Shown here in pieces: positions 52,080 through 61,003 of a stretch of 64,000 nt of DNA. The notes under the pieces were generated by a model. It was not told where the DNA came from and searched no databases. It saw only the letters and a list, made by a program, of their open reading frames with translations. Source of the DNA: Halobacillus litoralis. GTDB taxonomy: Bacteria; Bacillota; Bacilli; Bacillales; Halobacillaceae. A program made the translations under genes and the position numbers. Every line of letters starts with the position of its first letter. The stretch's first letter is position 1. Where the stretch lies: the NCBI RefSeq assembly GCF_020524025.1, contig NZ_JAIVKN010000002.1, forward strand, positions 248,001 to 312,000, in the 5' to 3' direction.

Positions 52080-55000
52080 TTATTTTGTTGCTTTCTTCTG
52101 AAGAGCTTCTTTCACAGCCGGGCTGACTGCTGCATCTCCACCAAGAACAGTGATAGAAGAAATGTCATTCGTGTACGCATACTTAGTTAAGTAAGCATCC
52201 ACTTCTCTTGGTAGATTTTCAGGGTCTACCAACAATAACATGCCATCTTTTCCTGTAACTAGAGGAGCTGCCGCAAGGGCATCCGGGTAGTTTGTTCCGC
52301 TGGCCACGTAAAGCTGATTTGTGCTTGGTTCGAACTCTTGAAGCAAGTCTACAAGTGTACCATAACGGTTTACACCAGATAGACGCTCAACAGCCAAGGA
52401 TACTTCTTCTACTTGACTGACAACGTCATCAGAAACAACGCTTGTTCCACCAACCACATACACATCCTCGTTTTCAAGGACAGCTAAGGCTTCATCTGAA
52501 AGGTCTTCCCCATTTGTAAGAACGATCGGCATACCCATGTCACCTGCGATAGAAGCGGCACTTAGAGCATCTGCATAGTTCTTACCAGTTGCAAGGAATA
52601 CACCATTTCCTTCGTAACCAAACTCACTCTGTAATTCTTTTACAATCTCAAGGTTTGTACCATAACGAGTATCATCAGATAGGCGCTTCACGTTATTAGA
52701 AGCGATGCTGATACTGTTCAGCTGAGTGAACACTTCTTCTGATACCGCTCCTGTTCCACCTAGGATATAAACATTCTCTGCACCTAGACGTTCAATCTCA
52801 TCAAGAGCCGCATCTGTTAATGTTCCACCGCTGTTGACTGGAATGATAGGAGCATCTGCTGCAGAAGCTAATGGACCTGCTGATAAAGCATCCGGGAAGT
52901 TATAACCCGTAGTAACGACGACTGTATCTGCTCCGCCATCTGGATATAGATCTTTGGAAATCTCAATTGCCGTACCTACACGGTTTTCACCGGACAGCGT
53001 GCTTACAAGGTCCGCATCTGTCGTAATGGAAACAAGATCAAGTACTTCGTCTGTTTCAGCATCTAACATGTAAAGAGCGGCATAACCTTTAATCGGCTGA
53101 TCTGGTGTTGTAATCGTTACAGGTACATCAACGGATTCTCCAACACCAATGGAAGCAGAATCCATTCCCGCTGTAACAGATCCTTCCCCTTGATTATCAG
53201 AGTCATATGGCAGTACTTTCTCTTCTGTCATGTTCAACGTATAGTCGACAGTTTGAGAACCTTCACCAAAGTTGTCGACAGCAATGGTATATTCGCCATC
53301 AGGAAGACCTCTGACAGTAAACGCTTCGCTGTCTGATCCAGTAGCACTGTAAGCTGCAAGTCTGCCTTCTTCGTCATACAGGAATAGATCTAAGTCTGCA
53401 GATGGTGATGGAGAAACATCCACGCTTAGAGAAACATTATTTTCAATGTCTACTTTAATTAAGTCCCCGTCTAACGTATCATCAGAAGTTCCTTGAGTTA
53501 CGGTACCTGTGATCGTTTCTTTAATCGGGCCGGTAAAACCAACCGTTTCAAACTTCACATTGGCATCGTCTGCCAAATAGTTCGTAAACGTCACTTCTTC
53601 GTTGAACTCCTGGGAAGTAGTAACTTTGCCAAGATCAATGTTACCAGGTTCACTTACGATATCCTGAGCCACAGCTTCAAGCGTGTATTGATTCATTTCT
53701 TTTCCTTCTTCAGGAGCAATGGTTCCATACACATGAACTTCCCACACCCCAGGCTTCGGAGAAGGAACGACAAAATCTTCTACATCAAGTCCATTATAAC
53801 CGGCATAGCCAACAAAGCTGTTGACTTGGAAACCGTCTGGATCGAAGACAAGCATACGAACACGGCCCTTGAAGTCATCGTTTTCTTTAAGAGCATCAAG
53901 TGAGAAACGAAGCTCACTCAGCCCTGAATCCACGTCAAATGTGTAGCCGTTCGTTTGAGAAGACTGAACCTCATCCTGCACACGGAAGCGGTGGTTGTTA
54001 TCTGCATTAAACTCATAACCTGTTACAACCGTCTGGGCACTTCTAGCTTCCACATAAGGTGTAGAAGGATCGTTGAATACTAGATTACCAGCATTAACGC
54101 CTGTTTTAAGTTTGGAAGCATCATAGGAAACTGTAATGTAGTCATACTCCCCTGCACCTATAGTGATTTCATCTACAGAAGGCGTAAACCAGTCATGTGT
54201 AGATGTTACTTCAAGCGTTTTCGCTTCATCAGAATTGTTTTCTACTAACACTTCCACCGTTTCTGGAAGATCTTTGTTTCTAACATAAAGACCTGGACCT
54301 CCAGCTACTTTTTCACCGTGGAATACTGTAACATCCACATCTTTCACTTCATTCACAAAATTGTCGCGCATGTACTCATAAGCAGCCGGAACATTGATTA
54401 AACCTCCACCCTGCTGGGCACGGTTATAACCATCAATTTCATCCGCTGTTTGAATCAGCGCTTCCTGCGCTAACTCATAGTCAAATGGCAGACGGTCTTT
54501 TTGAGCCGCGGATTTAAGGAGCGCAACCGCACCTGCCACATATGGCGCAGACATACTTGTTCCCTGAAGGACATCATAAGCGGTCTGCTCTAGTTCACCT
54601 GAGGCCACAACCTGATACTGGTGCACCGGCTGTGCAGCATAGGCAGAACCGGGAGCTACGATATCCGGCTTCTGATCGCCTCGTTCATTTGGACCGGCAG
54701 AAGAGAAGTACCATAGTCCTTCCCCTTCAAGAGGGTTGCCTTCTGCGTCTTTTCCATATGGATAGGCATTATATTCTTTCGCCCACATGTCAGAGTTAAT
54801 ATAGGCACCAACAGAGATGACACTTCCAACATCACCAGGAGAACCAACGGAGTCAATACCAGGTCCACTGTTACCAGCTGATGTTACGAAGACGATATCT
54901 GTATCTTCGCTAAGAACGTTCATTAATTCGCCGTAGCTTCCGACACCTTCATTCAAATCAGGAAGGGATCCTAAACTCAAGTTGGCAACGTCTGCATCAA

Positions 55001-56381
55001 ATCCACCTTTTGATTCAGGAAGAGCTGCATCAATCATCGCTTTTTGGATACTCCAAGTAGCTGCACCGCCGTCTTCCTGGAACACGCGCAGACCTACCAC
55101 TTCTGATTCTGGAGCGACCCCTTCACCAGCGATGGCGCCGTATGCATTGGATGCGAGCGGGCCGTTAGCGGCTGTAATACCTGCTACGTGGGATCCGTGT
55201 CCGTTTAAGTCCGTAAACAAGTTAACTGTTCGAATATTATATCTGTCTTTAAGGGCATCCAGGTCATTGACACGGAAGTTTACGCCGACTTTTTCATCGG
55301 TTACATCCACATCAAACGTACCGGCATCTCCATCTTCATAAGCTGTTTCATCATTAAAATCGCCGTCTTCGTCGGTATCTATATAAATGGTGTCACCAAC
55401 GAGAAGAACTCCGAAATTGTCGGCTTTTTCAGGGTCAAAGATACGTTCCCCGTCTTCATCAACTTCCCAATCAGCTTCGCCATCCGCATTGAAATCCGCA
55501 AAGGCACGGAAGTGAGTTTCTCCGTAATAGACGTCTTCACTGTCTGTATCAACGCCGTCAATCGAAACAGATGCTTTCTGCTCGTCGGATAACTGCATGA
55601 AAACAACGTCACCTTCTGCAAACGTATCGTATGGCTGATCCGCGACAAATTCCTGATATTTTTCGGAAGGTGCGAATACACCAACATTAGCTGTAAGATA
55701 ATTCGAGATTGTATAGTCTCTTACATTAACAATCTTAGAATCTCCATATTTTCTAGTTTCAGCGAACACTTCCTCAGATGTCTGCTCAGACCCTTCTTCC
55801 GCCTCTGGAAGATCGGTGAAGGAAGCGTGACCAGGGTCTGGACCGGAGTCGATGACCGCTACGCGTGTACCTTCCCCATCAAACTTATCGTGGAAATCAT
55901 CCACCCCAGTAGCCGGGTGAGTTTCCAATTGATCTGGAGAAACGTCAGCATCCGGATCCGGCGCTGCCTGTCCTTCCACTTCATCCGGTTCAACCGGAGC
56001 CAGTTGAATTTCCTGGTTTTCACCTACGGTACGGACGGAATCCAGCTTAATAACATCATAGATTTTATTCGTAGGCACTTCAGCCAGATAACCATAGTTT
56101 TTATGGTTCTGCTTAACCGTAACGCCGAGGTTTTCCAACTGTGCTGTGGCATCCCGGCCATTCCCGATAATCACAAGCTCTTGAACGGTTTCTTCACTGT
56201 TCGCGAGTGTGACGATCTCTTGATAATTAAGTAATGTATTAAACTTCTTCACTGCGCTGGTCTCTGCTTGAACGGCACCTGGACTGTATGTACTGACTCC
56301 AGCGAAGGAAGATGCAACAATTGCGGCACTAGCAAAAACAGAAAGGGCTTTTTTCTTTACATTCTTTTTGTTTGACACCAA
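52080..56381 (-). CDS. Secreted S8 subtilase with PPC domain and three cell-wall-binding repeats
   Basis: A 1433-residue exported serine protease. Signal peptide (1-39), an inhibitor_I9-like prodomain, then the catalytic triad Asp178 (AVIDSG), His395 (NGHGSHVAG) and Ser609 (GTSMSAP) with oxyanion Asn504. The Asp-to-His distance is 217 residues, far more than the usual 30-40; the insert has acidic Ca-binding-like loops (DFNADGEAD, DTDEDGDFND). After a fibronectin-like region and a PPC-type domain come three cell_wall_binding_2 repeats (from about 1150) that hold the enzyme on the wall. TTG start at 56381 with AGGAGG nine bases upstream. The very acidic sequence suits high salt. Confidence 0.94.
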   Translation of the reverse strand: MVSNKKNVKKKALSVFASAAIVASSFAGVSTYSPGAVQAETSAVKKFNTLLNYQEIVTLANSEETVQELVIIGNGRDATAQLENLGVTVKQNHKNYGYLAEVPTNKIYDVIKLDSVRTVGENQEIQLAPVEPDEVEGQAAPDPDADVSPDQLETHPATGVDDFHDKFDGEGTRVAVIDSGPDPGHASFTDLPEAEEGSEQTSEEVFAETRKYGDSKIVNVRDYTISNYLTANVGVFAPSEKYQEFVADQPYDTFAEGDVVFMQLSDEQKASVSIDGVDTDSEDVYYGETHFRAFADFNADGEADWEVDEDGERIFDPEKADNFGVLLVGDTIYIDTDEDGDFNDETAYEDGDAGTFDVDVTDEKVGVNFRVNDLDALKDRYNIRTVNLFTDLNGHGSHVAGITAANGPLASNAYGAIAGEGVAPESEVVGLRVFQEDGGAATWSIQKAMIDAALPESKGGFDADVANLSLGSLPDLNEGVGSYGELMNVLSEDTDIVFVTSAGNSGPGIDSVGSPGDVGSVISVGAYINSDMWAKEYNAYPYGKDAEGNPLEGEGLWYFSSAGPNERGDQKPDIVAPGSAYAAQPVHQYQVVASGELEQTAYDVLQGTSMSAPYVAGAVALLKSAAQKDRLPFDYELAQEALIQTADEIDGYNRAQQGGGLINVPAAYEYMRDNFVNEVKDVDVTVFHGEKVAGGPGLYVRNKDLPETVEVLVENNSDEAKTLEVTSTHDWFTPSVDEITIGAGEYDYITVSYDASKLKTGVNAGNLVFNDPSTPYVEARSAQTVVTGYEFNADNNHRFRVQDEVQSSQTNGYTFDVDSGLSELRFSLDALKENDDFKGRVRMLVFDPDGFQVNSFVGYAGYNGLDVEDFVVPSPKPGVWEVHVYGTIAPEEGKEMNQYTLEAVAQDIVSEPGNIDLGKVTTSQEFNEEVTFTNYLADDANVKFETVGFTGPIKETITGTVTQGTSDDTLDGDLIKVDIENNVSLSVDVSPSPSADLDLFLYDEEGRLAAYSATGSDSEAFTVRGLPDGEYTIAVDNFGEGSQTVDYTLNMTEEKVLPYDSDNQGEGSVTAGMDSASIGVGESVDVPVTITTPDQPIKGYAALYMLDAETDEVLDLVSITTDADLVSTLSGENRVGTAIEISKDLYPDGGADTVVVTTGYNFPDALSAGPLASAADAPIIPVNSGGTLTDAALDEIERLGAENVYILGGTGAVSEEVFTQLNSISIASNNVKRLSDDTRYGTNLEIVKELQSEFGYEGNGVFLATGKNYADALSAASIAGDMGMPIVLTNGEDLSDEALAVLENEDVYVVGGTSVVSDDVVSQVEEVSLAVERLSGVNRYGTLVDLLQEFEPSTNQLYVASGTNYPDALAAAPLVTGKDGMLLLVDPENLPREVDAYLTKYAYTNDISSITVLGGDAAVSPAVKEALQKKATK

Positions 56382-56475
56382 AATTAAAAACCTCCTATTT
56401 TTCGATTAAAACGGTGTAATTTCTCCTAAACTCTCCTTTCTTTTTCTTGATTTTTCAAAAAATTACAACACCTTG

Positions 56476-56504
56476 ATTTTACGACAATATCCCTAGACCG
56501 TCAA
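56476..56504 (-). promoter_or_regulatory. Sigma-A promoter of the large subtilase gene
   Basis: -35 TTGACG (56504-56499), 17-base spacer, -10 TAAAAT (56481-56476), giving a leader of about 90 bases that also contains a second AGGAGA stretch. Confidence 0.8.
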
Positions 56505-56531
56505 ACAATATTCATTAGATTCAGAAAAATA

Positions 56532-56567
56532 AGAAATAAAAGAACACCCAGTTACAAAACTGGGTGT
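56532..56567 (-). terminator. Terminator of the second subtilase gene
   Basis: 10-bp perfect stem ACACCCAGTT/AACTGGGTGT with a 4-base loop and T-rich tail on the minus strand, 8 bases after the stop codon. Confidence 0.88.
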
Positions 56568-56575
56568 CTACTGGT

Positions 56576-58639
56576 TTATTGGTAAAAAGAGCGGTCAATT
56601 TCCCAGGCAAGAGGAATACTGATCGGCTGCGTTCCACCAATAATCGAGTAATCTTTTCTTTGATCGAACAACTGCACGCTCTCATTTGTTGGTCCTATTT
56701 GACTATCCTGGGTAAGGATAATAGGACTAGATGACTGTACTGCAAGCGGGGCGACAGCCATCCCATCCGGGAAGTTTCGGCCAGTGGCAAAATAAAGCTC
56801 TTCCGCCTCATCATTTCCAAACGTACGATGCATGGCCCTATTGGTTTCATACCTGTTTTTTCCGGCTATCCGCAAAGGGTTTGAATCAGGCAGCCGGCTC
56901 TCGACATCCTCAGAAACCGGATGGGTGCCCCCTACAATATAAGTCTTAGTAATCCCGCTTTCCTCCATATAGGATTGAACAGGATCTGGAATGGAGTCTG
57001 ACCGCACATAAACAATGGGATACTGATACATGCCGCTGTATCCGGCAGCGGACAAAGCGTCTGGAAACTCCTGACCAGATATAATGAATGCCTTATTGGT
57101 CTCATATGGAATCAATCTATTGACGGCAATGGCGGTTTCATATCGGTCCGATCCGCTCACCCGGTAGGTGTGATAACCTTCTGTTTCTAAGTCATCTTCT
57201 ACACCCTCTGATATCGCATTCGCTCCGCCAATTAAAACAACATCTGTTGCTTTCAACCGTTCCAGTTCTTCTTCGATGGAAACGGACAACCGGTCCCTTT
57301 TTTCTAATAAAACGGGACTGTTCAAATAGGAAGCCAAGGGAGAAGCAGCCAGACTGTCAGGGAAATCCCTGCCTGTTGCAAGAATGACAAATTTCCCGGT
57401 CTCTGTGGTCCCGTCTATTTTCAAGTCTTTCTCATCAAGCTCATTCCAACCTATCTGCGAGATGGCTGTTGATGTTTGTATTGACGTAGGGCCGGATATT
57501 CGATGAAGGTCTCTTATGTTTTCAATGGATTGTTTCGCATCCACCATCCCTTCCCCAAGACTGAAGTGGGCAGGTACATAGCGGGAAGACTCTTCAATCA
57601 GCCGTTTTAACTGCTGTCCTCTTAAAAAAGGCGCATGATTTTTTAACAGCGAGGCCAGTGAACTCACATGACCTGTTGACATGCTTGTTCCTTCCATTGT
57701 TTTATAATCATCTTTAAGATAGGTACTTAAAAGCTCGGTTCCCGGAGTAACAACGTCTACATCCACTCCATAATTAGAAAAGGAAGCTTTATCATGCAGA
57801 CGGAGATCATAACTTCCCACTGAAAGAACGTTATTCAGCGCAGCAGGATATAAGCTCTGTGCCCTGTCATTGTTACCGGCAGCTGCCACGACAAGAACCC
57901 CTTCTTCGACGGCAGAATCCACCGCATCAGCAAGGCTGGTTCTGTATGTATACGTCCCTAAACTTAAGTTAATCACATCAGCCCCATGCTCGACCGCATA
58001 TCTGATCCCTTCAATGACATCCGAAACATTTCCTGAATTCTCTTCCATAATTTTAATCGGCATAATCTTCACGTCGCCTAAGCTGAGAGAGGATACACCT
58101 AATCCATTGTCTGTATTCGCCGCAATTAATCCGGCAACGTGACTTCCATGTCCAAAGGTATCCTGAGGGGGGAGTGTCGAATCTACAAGATTCGTCCCTT
58201 CCACCAGCTGTCCCTCCAAATCAGGATGATTCTTATTGACACCTGAATCAATCACCGCAACAACTGGATCTCCCGGCTGCTTCTGTGCATAGTCTGTCCA
58301 TGCTTCGGGCGCTTTCATAGCTTCATAGGTTTTCTCCTGATCTATGTAGTAAGGATCGTTCGGGGTAAAACCCTGCGCGTAGACTTTCGTGTCAACTTCT
58401 ATGTATTCAATAGCTGGATTTTCTTTCAGCTCTTCTACCTTTTCTTCCCAGCCTACTACATCTGTCGAAATAATATCGACAGGAAACTCATTTTCCGCAG
58501 ACTGTGTCGTTACTTCATCTTTATATTTCACAATCAGTTTCACTTGTTCATTCCCTGATGCATAGGTGATGGACGAGTGCCCTAAGAACCATCCTCCTAT
58601 GAAAAGCAGGAAAAGCAAGGTGCGTATAATAGATTTCAT
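56576..58639 (-). CDS. Secreted S8 subtilase with three cell-wall-binding repeats
   Basis: A 687-residue exported protease: signal peptide (1-28), short I9-type prodomain, catalytic Asp131 (AVIDSG), His164 (FGHGSHVAG), Asn256 and Ser319 (EGTSMSTGH). The usual Pro of GTSMATPH is Gly here. Three cell_wall_binding_2 repeats follow (VILATGRDFPDSLAASPL, AFIISGQEFPDALSAAGY, LYFATGRNFPDGMAVAPL), so it is wall-attached. Unlike its neighbour it has compact Asp-His spacing (33 residues). ATG at 58639 with AAAGAGGAGTAAAGAG. The tandem arrangement suggests shared export and turnover of envelope or environmental protein. Confidence 0.94.
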   Translation of the reverse strand: MKSIIRTLLFLLFIGGWFLGHSSITYASGNEQVKLIVKYKDEVTTQSAENEFPVDIISTDVVGWEEKVEELKENPAIEYIEVDTKVYAQGFTPNDPYYIDQEKTYEAMKAPEAWTDYAQKQPGDPVVAVIDSGVNKNHPDLEGQLVEGTNLVDSTLPPQDTFGHGSHVAGLIAANTDNGLGVSSLSLGDVKIMPIKIMEENSGNVSDVIEGIRYAVEHGADVINLSLGTYTYRTSLADAVDSAVEEGVLVVAAAGNNDRAQSLYPAALNNVLSVGSYDLRLHDKASFSNYGVDVDVVTPGTELLSTYLKDDYKTMEGTSMSTGHVSSLASLLKNHAPFLRGQQLKRLIEESSRYVPAHFSLGEGMVDAKQSIENIRDLHRISGPTSIQTSTAISQIGWNELDEKDLKIDGTTETGKFVILATGRDFPDSLAASPLASYLNSPVLLEKRDRLSVSIEEELERLKATDVVLIGGANAISEGVEDDLETEGYHTYRVSGSDRYETAIAVNRLIPYETNKAFIISGQEFPDALSAAGYSGMYQYPIVYVRSDSIPDPVQSYMEESGITKTYIVGGTHPVSEDVESRLPDSNPLRIAGKNRYETNRAMHRTFGNDEAEELYFATGRNFPDGMAVAPLAVQSSSPIILTQDSQIGPTNESVQLFDQRKDYSIIGGTQPISIPLAWEIDRSFYQ

Positions 58640-59100
58640 CTCTTTACTCCTCTTTCATTCTTTCTCCAGCGACTGAAACCGTTGGGGTTACGTCCCATTT
58701 AAAAGAAAGTGTTTATGGAACTTCTCATTGCAGCGTTTCCTGGCATCCGTGAACGATCCCACATTTTCTCTGTATGTTCCTCCACATGATTTAGTAAGGC
58801 CGGCAATAGTCGAGTAGAATACGACTTTTACGTGATATCCACCCCTTCGTTAAGTAAAGCGGTAAAAAGCAGATGAACAATAACCATCCCCTTTCCGTTT
58901 TCCTAAAGGCTTAAGGCTGACGAACTTCATATTTAAGGCGCACCCTTGTCATCACCTGTTACTTTCATTCATATGGTGTGACGAACCAGGATGAGACGGT
59001 AATCGATCCTTCGCATTCGAATCGCTTCCTATAGTTTACAATGAATGCCATCGTTTTTAAACATTCCTTCGACACTTTTCCGTCCGTCAGTATAAGGCAA
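58640..59100. other. Intergenic stretch without credible gene
   Basis: A 460-base stretch upstream of the second subtilase. A minus-strand frame from about 58850 to 58695 (KVVFYSTIAGLTKSCGG...) reads coding-like for about 45 codons and has GAAGGGG upstream but no ATG, GTG or TTG at its start, so it may be a decayed gene remnant. No RNA gene is recognisable. Confidence 0.4.
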
Positions 59101-59142
59101 AAAAGAACGCTGGAGATTTTGATTATCCTCCAGCGTTCTTTT
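59101..59142. terminator. Bidirectional terminator, 15-bp stem
   Basis: AAAAGAACGCTGGAG and CTCCAGCGTTCTTTT are perfect arms around a 12-base loop, with A and T runs on the outside. It ends the minus-strand transcript of the CpsB-like gene and can also stop plus-strand transcription. Confidence 0.9.
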
Positions 59143-59225
59143 TATTAAGCCTTTCGTTACAGGTAGGAGATTTAGAATGGCAGGATGTTTCTGCAAAGAA
59201 AATAATCTCCTCGGATAAAGACTTT

Positions 59226-60002
59226 TTAAGAGCTTGGGAAAATACCCAATTTCTTTTTTGACTTGATTCTTTCCGGAGGGTCGGCATACACCATCTCATT
59301 GTTAAGAATGACATGAGCATTCTCCATAAACTGATACATCACTTCTGATCCATATACTTTTTTGACTTTTTCATACGCTTGAGGCAGGAAGAAGCCTTTC
59401 TTACGATGGTCATAAGCATTGGATGCAATGACATGGGCTAAATTGTGTTCTATCAATTGTAAGGCGAATTTTTGAGTGCTCCTGCCATGTTTATTCATTA
59501 AACTTGCCGCCGATATCTGTGTGATGGCACCATTTTTCACAAGTTGATACAGCAGATCCGGTTCCTTTTTTAAAATCTGGTTTTGTTCTGGATGAACAAT
59601 AACCGGAAGATAGCCTGATATGTGCATATCATACAGAACCTGCTTTGCATAATGAGGAATTTCTTTATTGGAGAACACAATAAACACGTAGTTGCTTGTC
59701 TCATTTACCGGAATAATTGTCCCGCTTTTGATATCGTCTACAAGTTCTCCGTGGATTTTCACTTCATGACCAGGGAGTATTTTTAAATCGATCCCCTGCT
59801 GAAATAATTCATCATTCAGCTCCCGGCAGTGAGATAAAATCCTCTCCCTGTTATTTTCATAGATAGAGGGTTGGAACCTGGGGGCGGCCACAACAGTCTC
59901 AATCCCCTGATCCACCGCAGCTTTTGCCATTTCAAGGCTTTTTTCCATCGTATCCGGACCATCGTCTAATCCGGGAAGGATATGACAATTAAGATCAATC
60001 AC
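59226..60002 (-). CDS. CpsB/YwqE-like PHP protein with degenerate metal site
   Basis: A 258-residue member of the CpsB/CapC family of PHP-fold tyrosine phosphatases that act on capsule-synthesis kinases. Conserved: LPGLDDGPD, E80 in GHEVKI, H137 in VIVHPEQN. Altered: DxHxH reads DLNCH (Asn5), APHH reads APRF (Arg42), and SDAHN reads SNAYD (Asn195, Tyr197), so about four of seven metal ligands are lost and catalysis is doubtful. GTG at 60002 gives AGAGG an 8-base spacer and the usual MID start. No kinase or capsule gene is next to it. Confidence 0.85.
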   Translation of the reverse strand: MIDLNCHILPGLDDGPDTMEKSLEMAKAAVDQGIETVVAAPRFQPSIYENNRERILSHCRELNDELFQQGIDLKILPGHEVKIHGELVDDIKSGTIIPVNETSNYVFIVFSNKEIPHYAKQVLYDMHISGYLPVIVHPEQNQILKKEPDLLYQLVKNGAITQISAASLMNKHGRSTQKFALQLIEHNLAHVIASNAYDHRKKGFFLPQAYEKVKKVYGSEVMYQFMENAHVILNNEMVYADPPERIKSKKKLGIFPSS

Positions 60003-60750
60003 ATCATTCACCTCTATTAATAGGATTTTCTACACCACTCATTGATATAGAAGAAAAGCAGTGACTTGTATAATATTTATAATAGCCTCGTTCGTTCATT
60101 ATAAAGAACTATTTTAAATTATAGCTTATTTAAACATGGAAATAAAGGGGGTTTTTTACAATTTATAGTTGGGCATAAATGGAATTTATTTTTAAACATA
60201 CACATATTATAAAATAAACTCCTCAATAAATTTTAAAAAAATCAAAAAGTATTAATAATCAACCACGATAATCCCAAATTAATTAACAACTTAAACACAA
60301 TGCAGGTTTGTTCTACAAAATGAACGAATCTTGTAGAGTATTTTTGATTAACCACATTTACCTTTCTTTTTCTCATAGATATATACAATTATTCATATAT
60401 CTAAAATAAAGCATTTACCTAACCTAATATTGAGGATGTATAAGAACCATTTTCTAATGAGAGAATACGAAGGAGATCGTTATCCTTCACCAAAGAGATG
60501 CGTATATAACACTGATAAATTATTGAACGTGAGAGGAAGCGAGTTAGAACAACATTCAATTCACTCAAAAAAGATGGTGGTGAAAACCCATTAATTTTCA
60601 ATGATCAGTCCAATAGGATTGTATTAATTAGATGTTCCACTAAGTATTTGACATAAAACACCCAATCCACTACCCCACCTATATGCGTTCAGTAGATGTA
60701 AAACCTATTCATAATTCTACTTTTTGAAAGAAAGTCCATATTATCACCAC
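60003..60750. other. AT-rich intergenic stretch without credible gene
   Basis: About 750 bases, much richer in A+T than the flanks, with only short frames; the longest (60419-60601, minus) has no ribosome site. A 7-bp inverted repeat TCTACAA/TTGTAGA is at 60313-60338. It may be the remains of a lost gene block upstream of the CpsB-like gene, or a regulatory region for it. Confidence 0.4.
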
Positions 60751-60751
60751 A

Positions 60752-60784
60752 AAGAACAACACACCTGTGTTGTTCTTCTTTTTT
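60752..60784 (+). terminator. Orphan plus-strand intrinsic terminator
   Basis: A 12-bp perfect stem AAGAACAACACA/TGTGTTGTTCTT followed by CTTTTTTG on the plus strand. No plus-strand gene ends here, so it may close a small RNA or a lost gene. Confidence 0.8.
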
Positions 60785-61003
60785 GTTTCCCTTTAAGCCT
60801 CGTCACGTTTCTTCTCTTCTTCCATTCGATATAATAAGGTTGTGGAACAGTGGATTAGATCGTTCTATATCAGTGCGTCATGCGTGCCTTAAAAATACCT
60901 TAAAATTCAGACTCCCAGGTCAGCTGTATACGTTCGACAACTTTTTTTGAAAAGCTATCCCCACTGTTTAACAGACTCTTACTCTTTTTAAGCGAGGTAC
61001 CTA

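Noticed and set aside
58640-59100. Structured riboswitch in the gap upstream of the second subtilase
   Set aside because: No consistent stems or terminator were found before the gene; only a possible decayed reading frame.
60419-60601. 60-codon minus-strand frame in the AT-rich gap
   Set aside because: No ribosome site, no domain; treated as non-coding.
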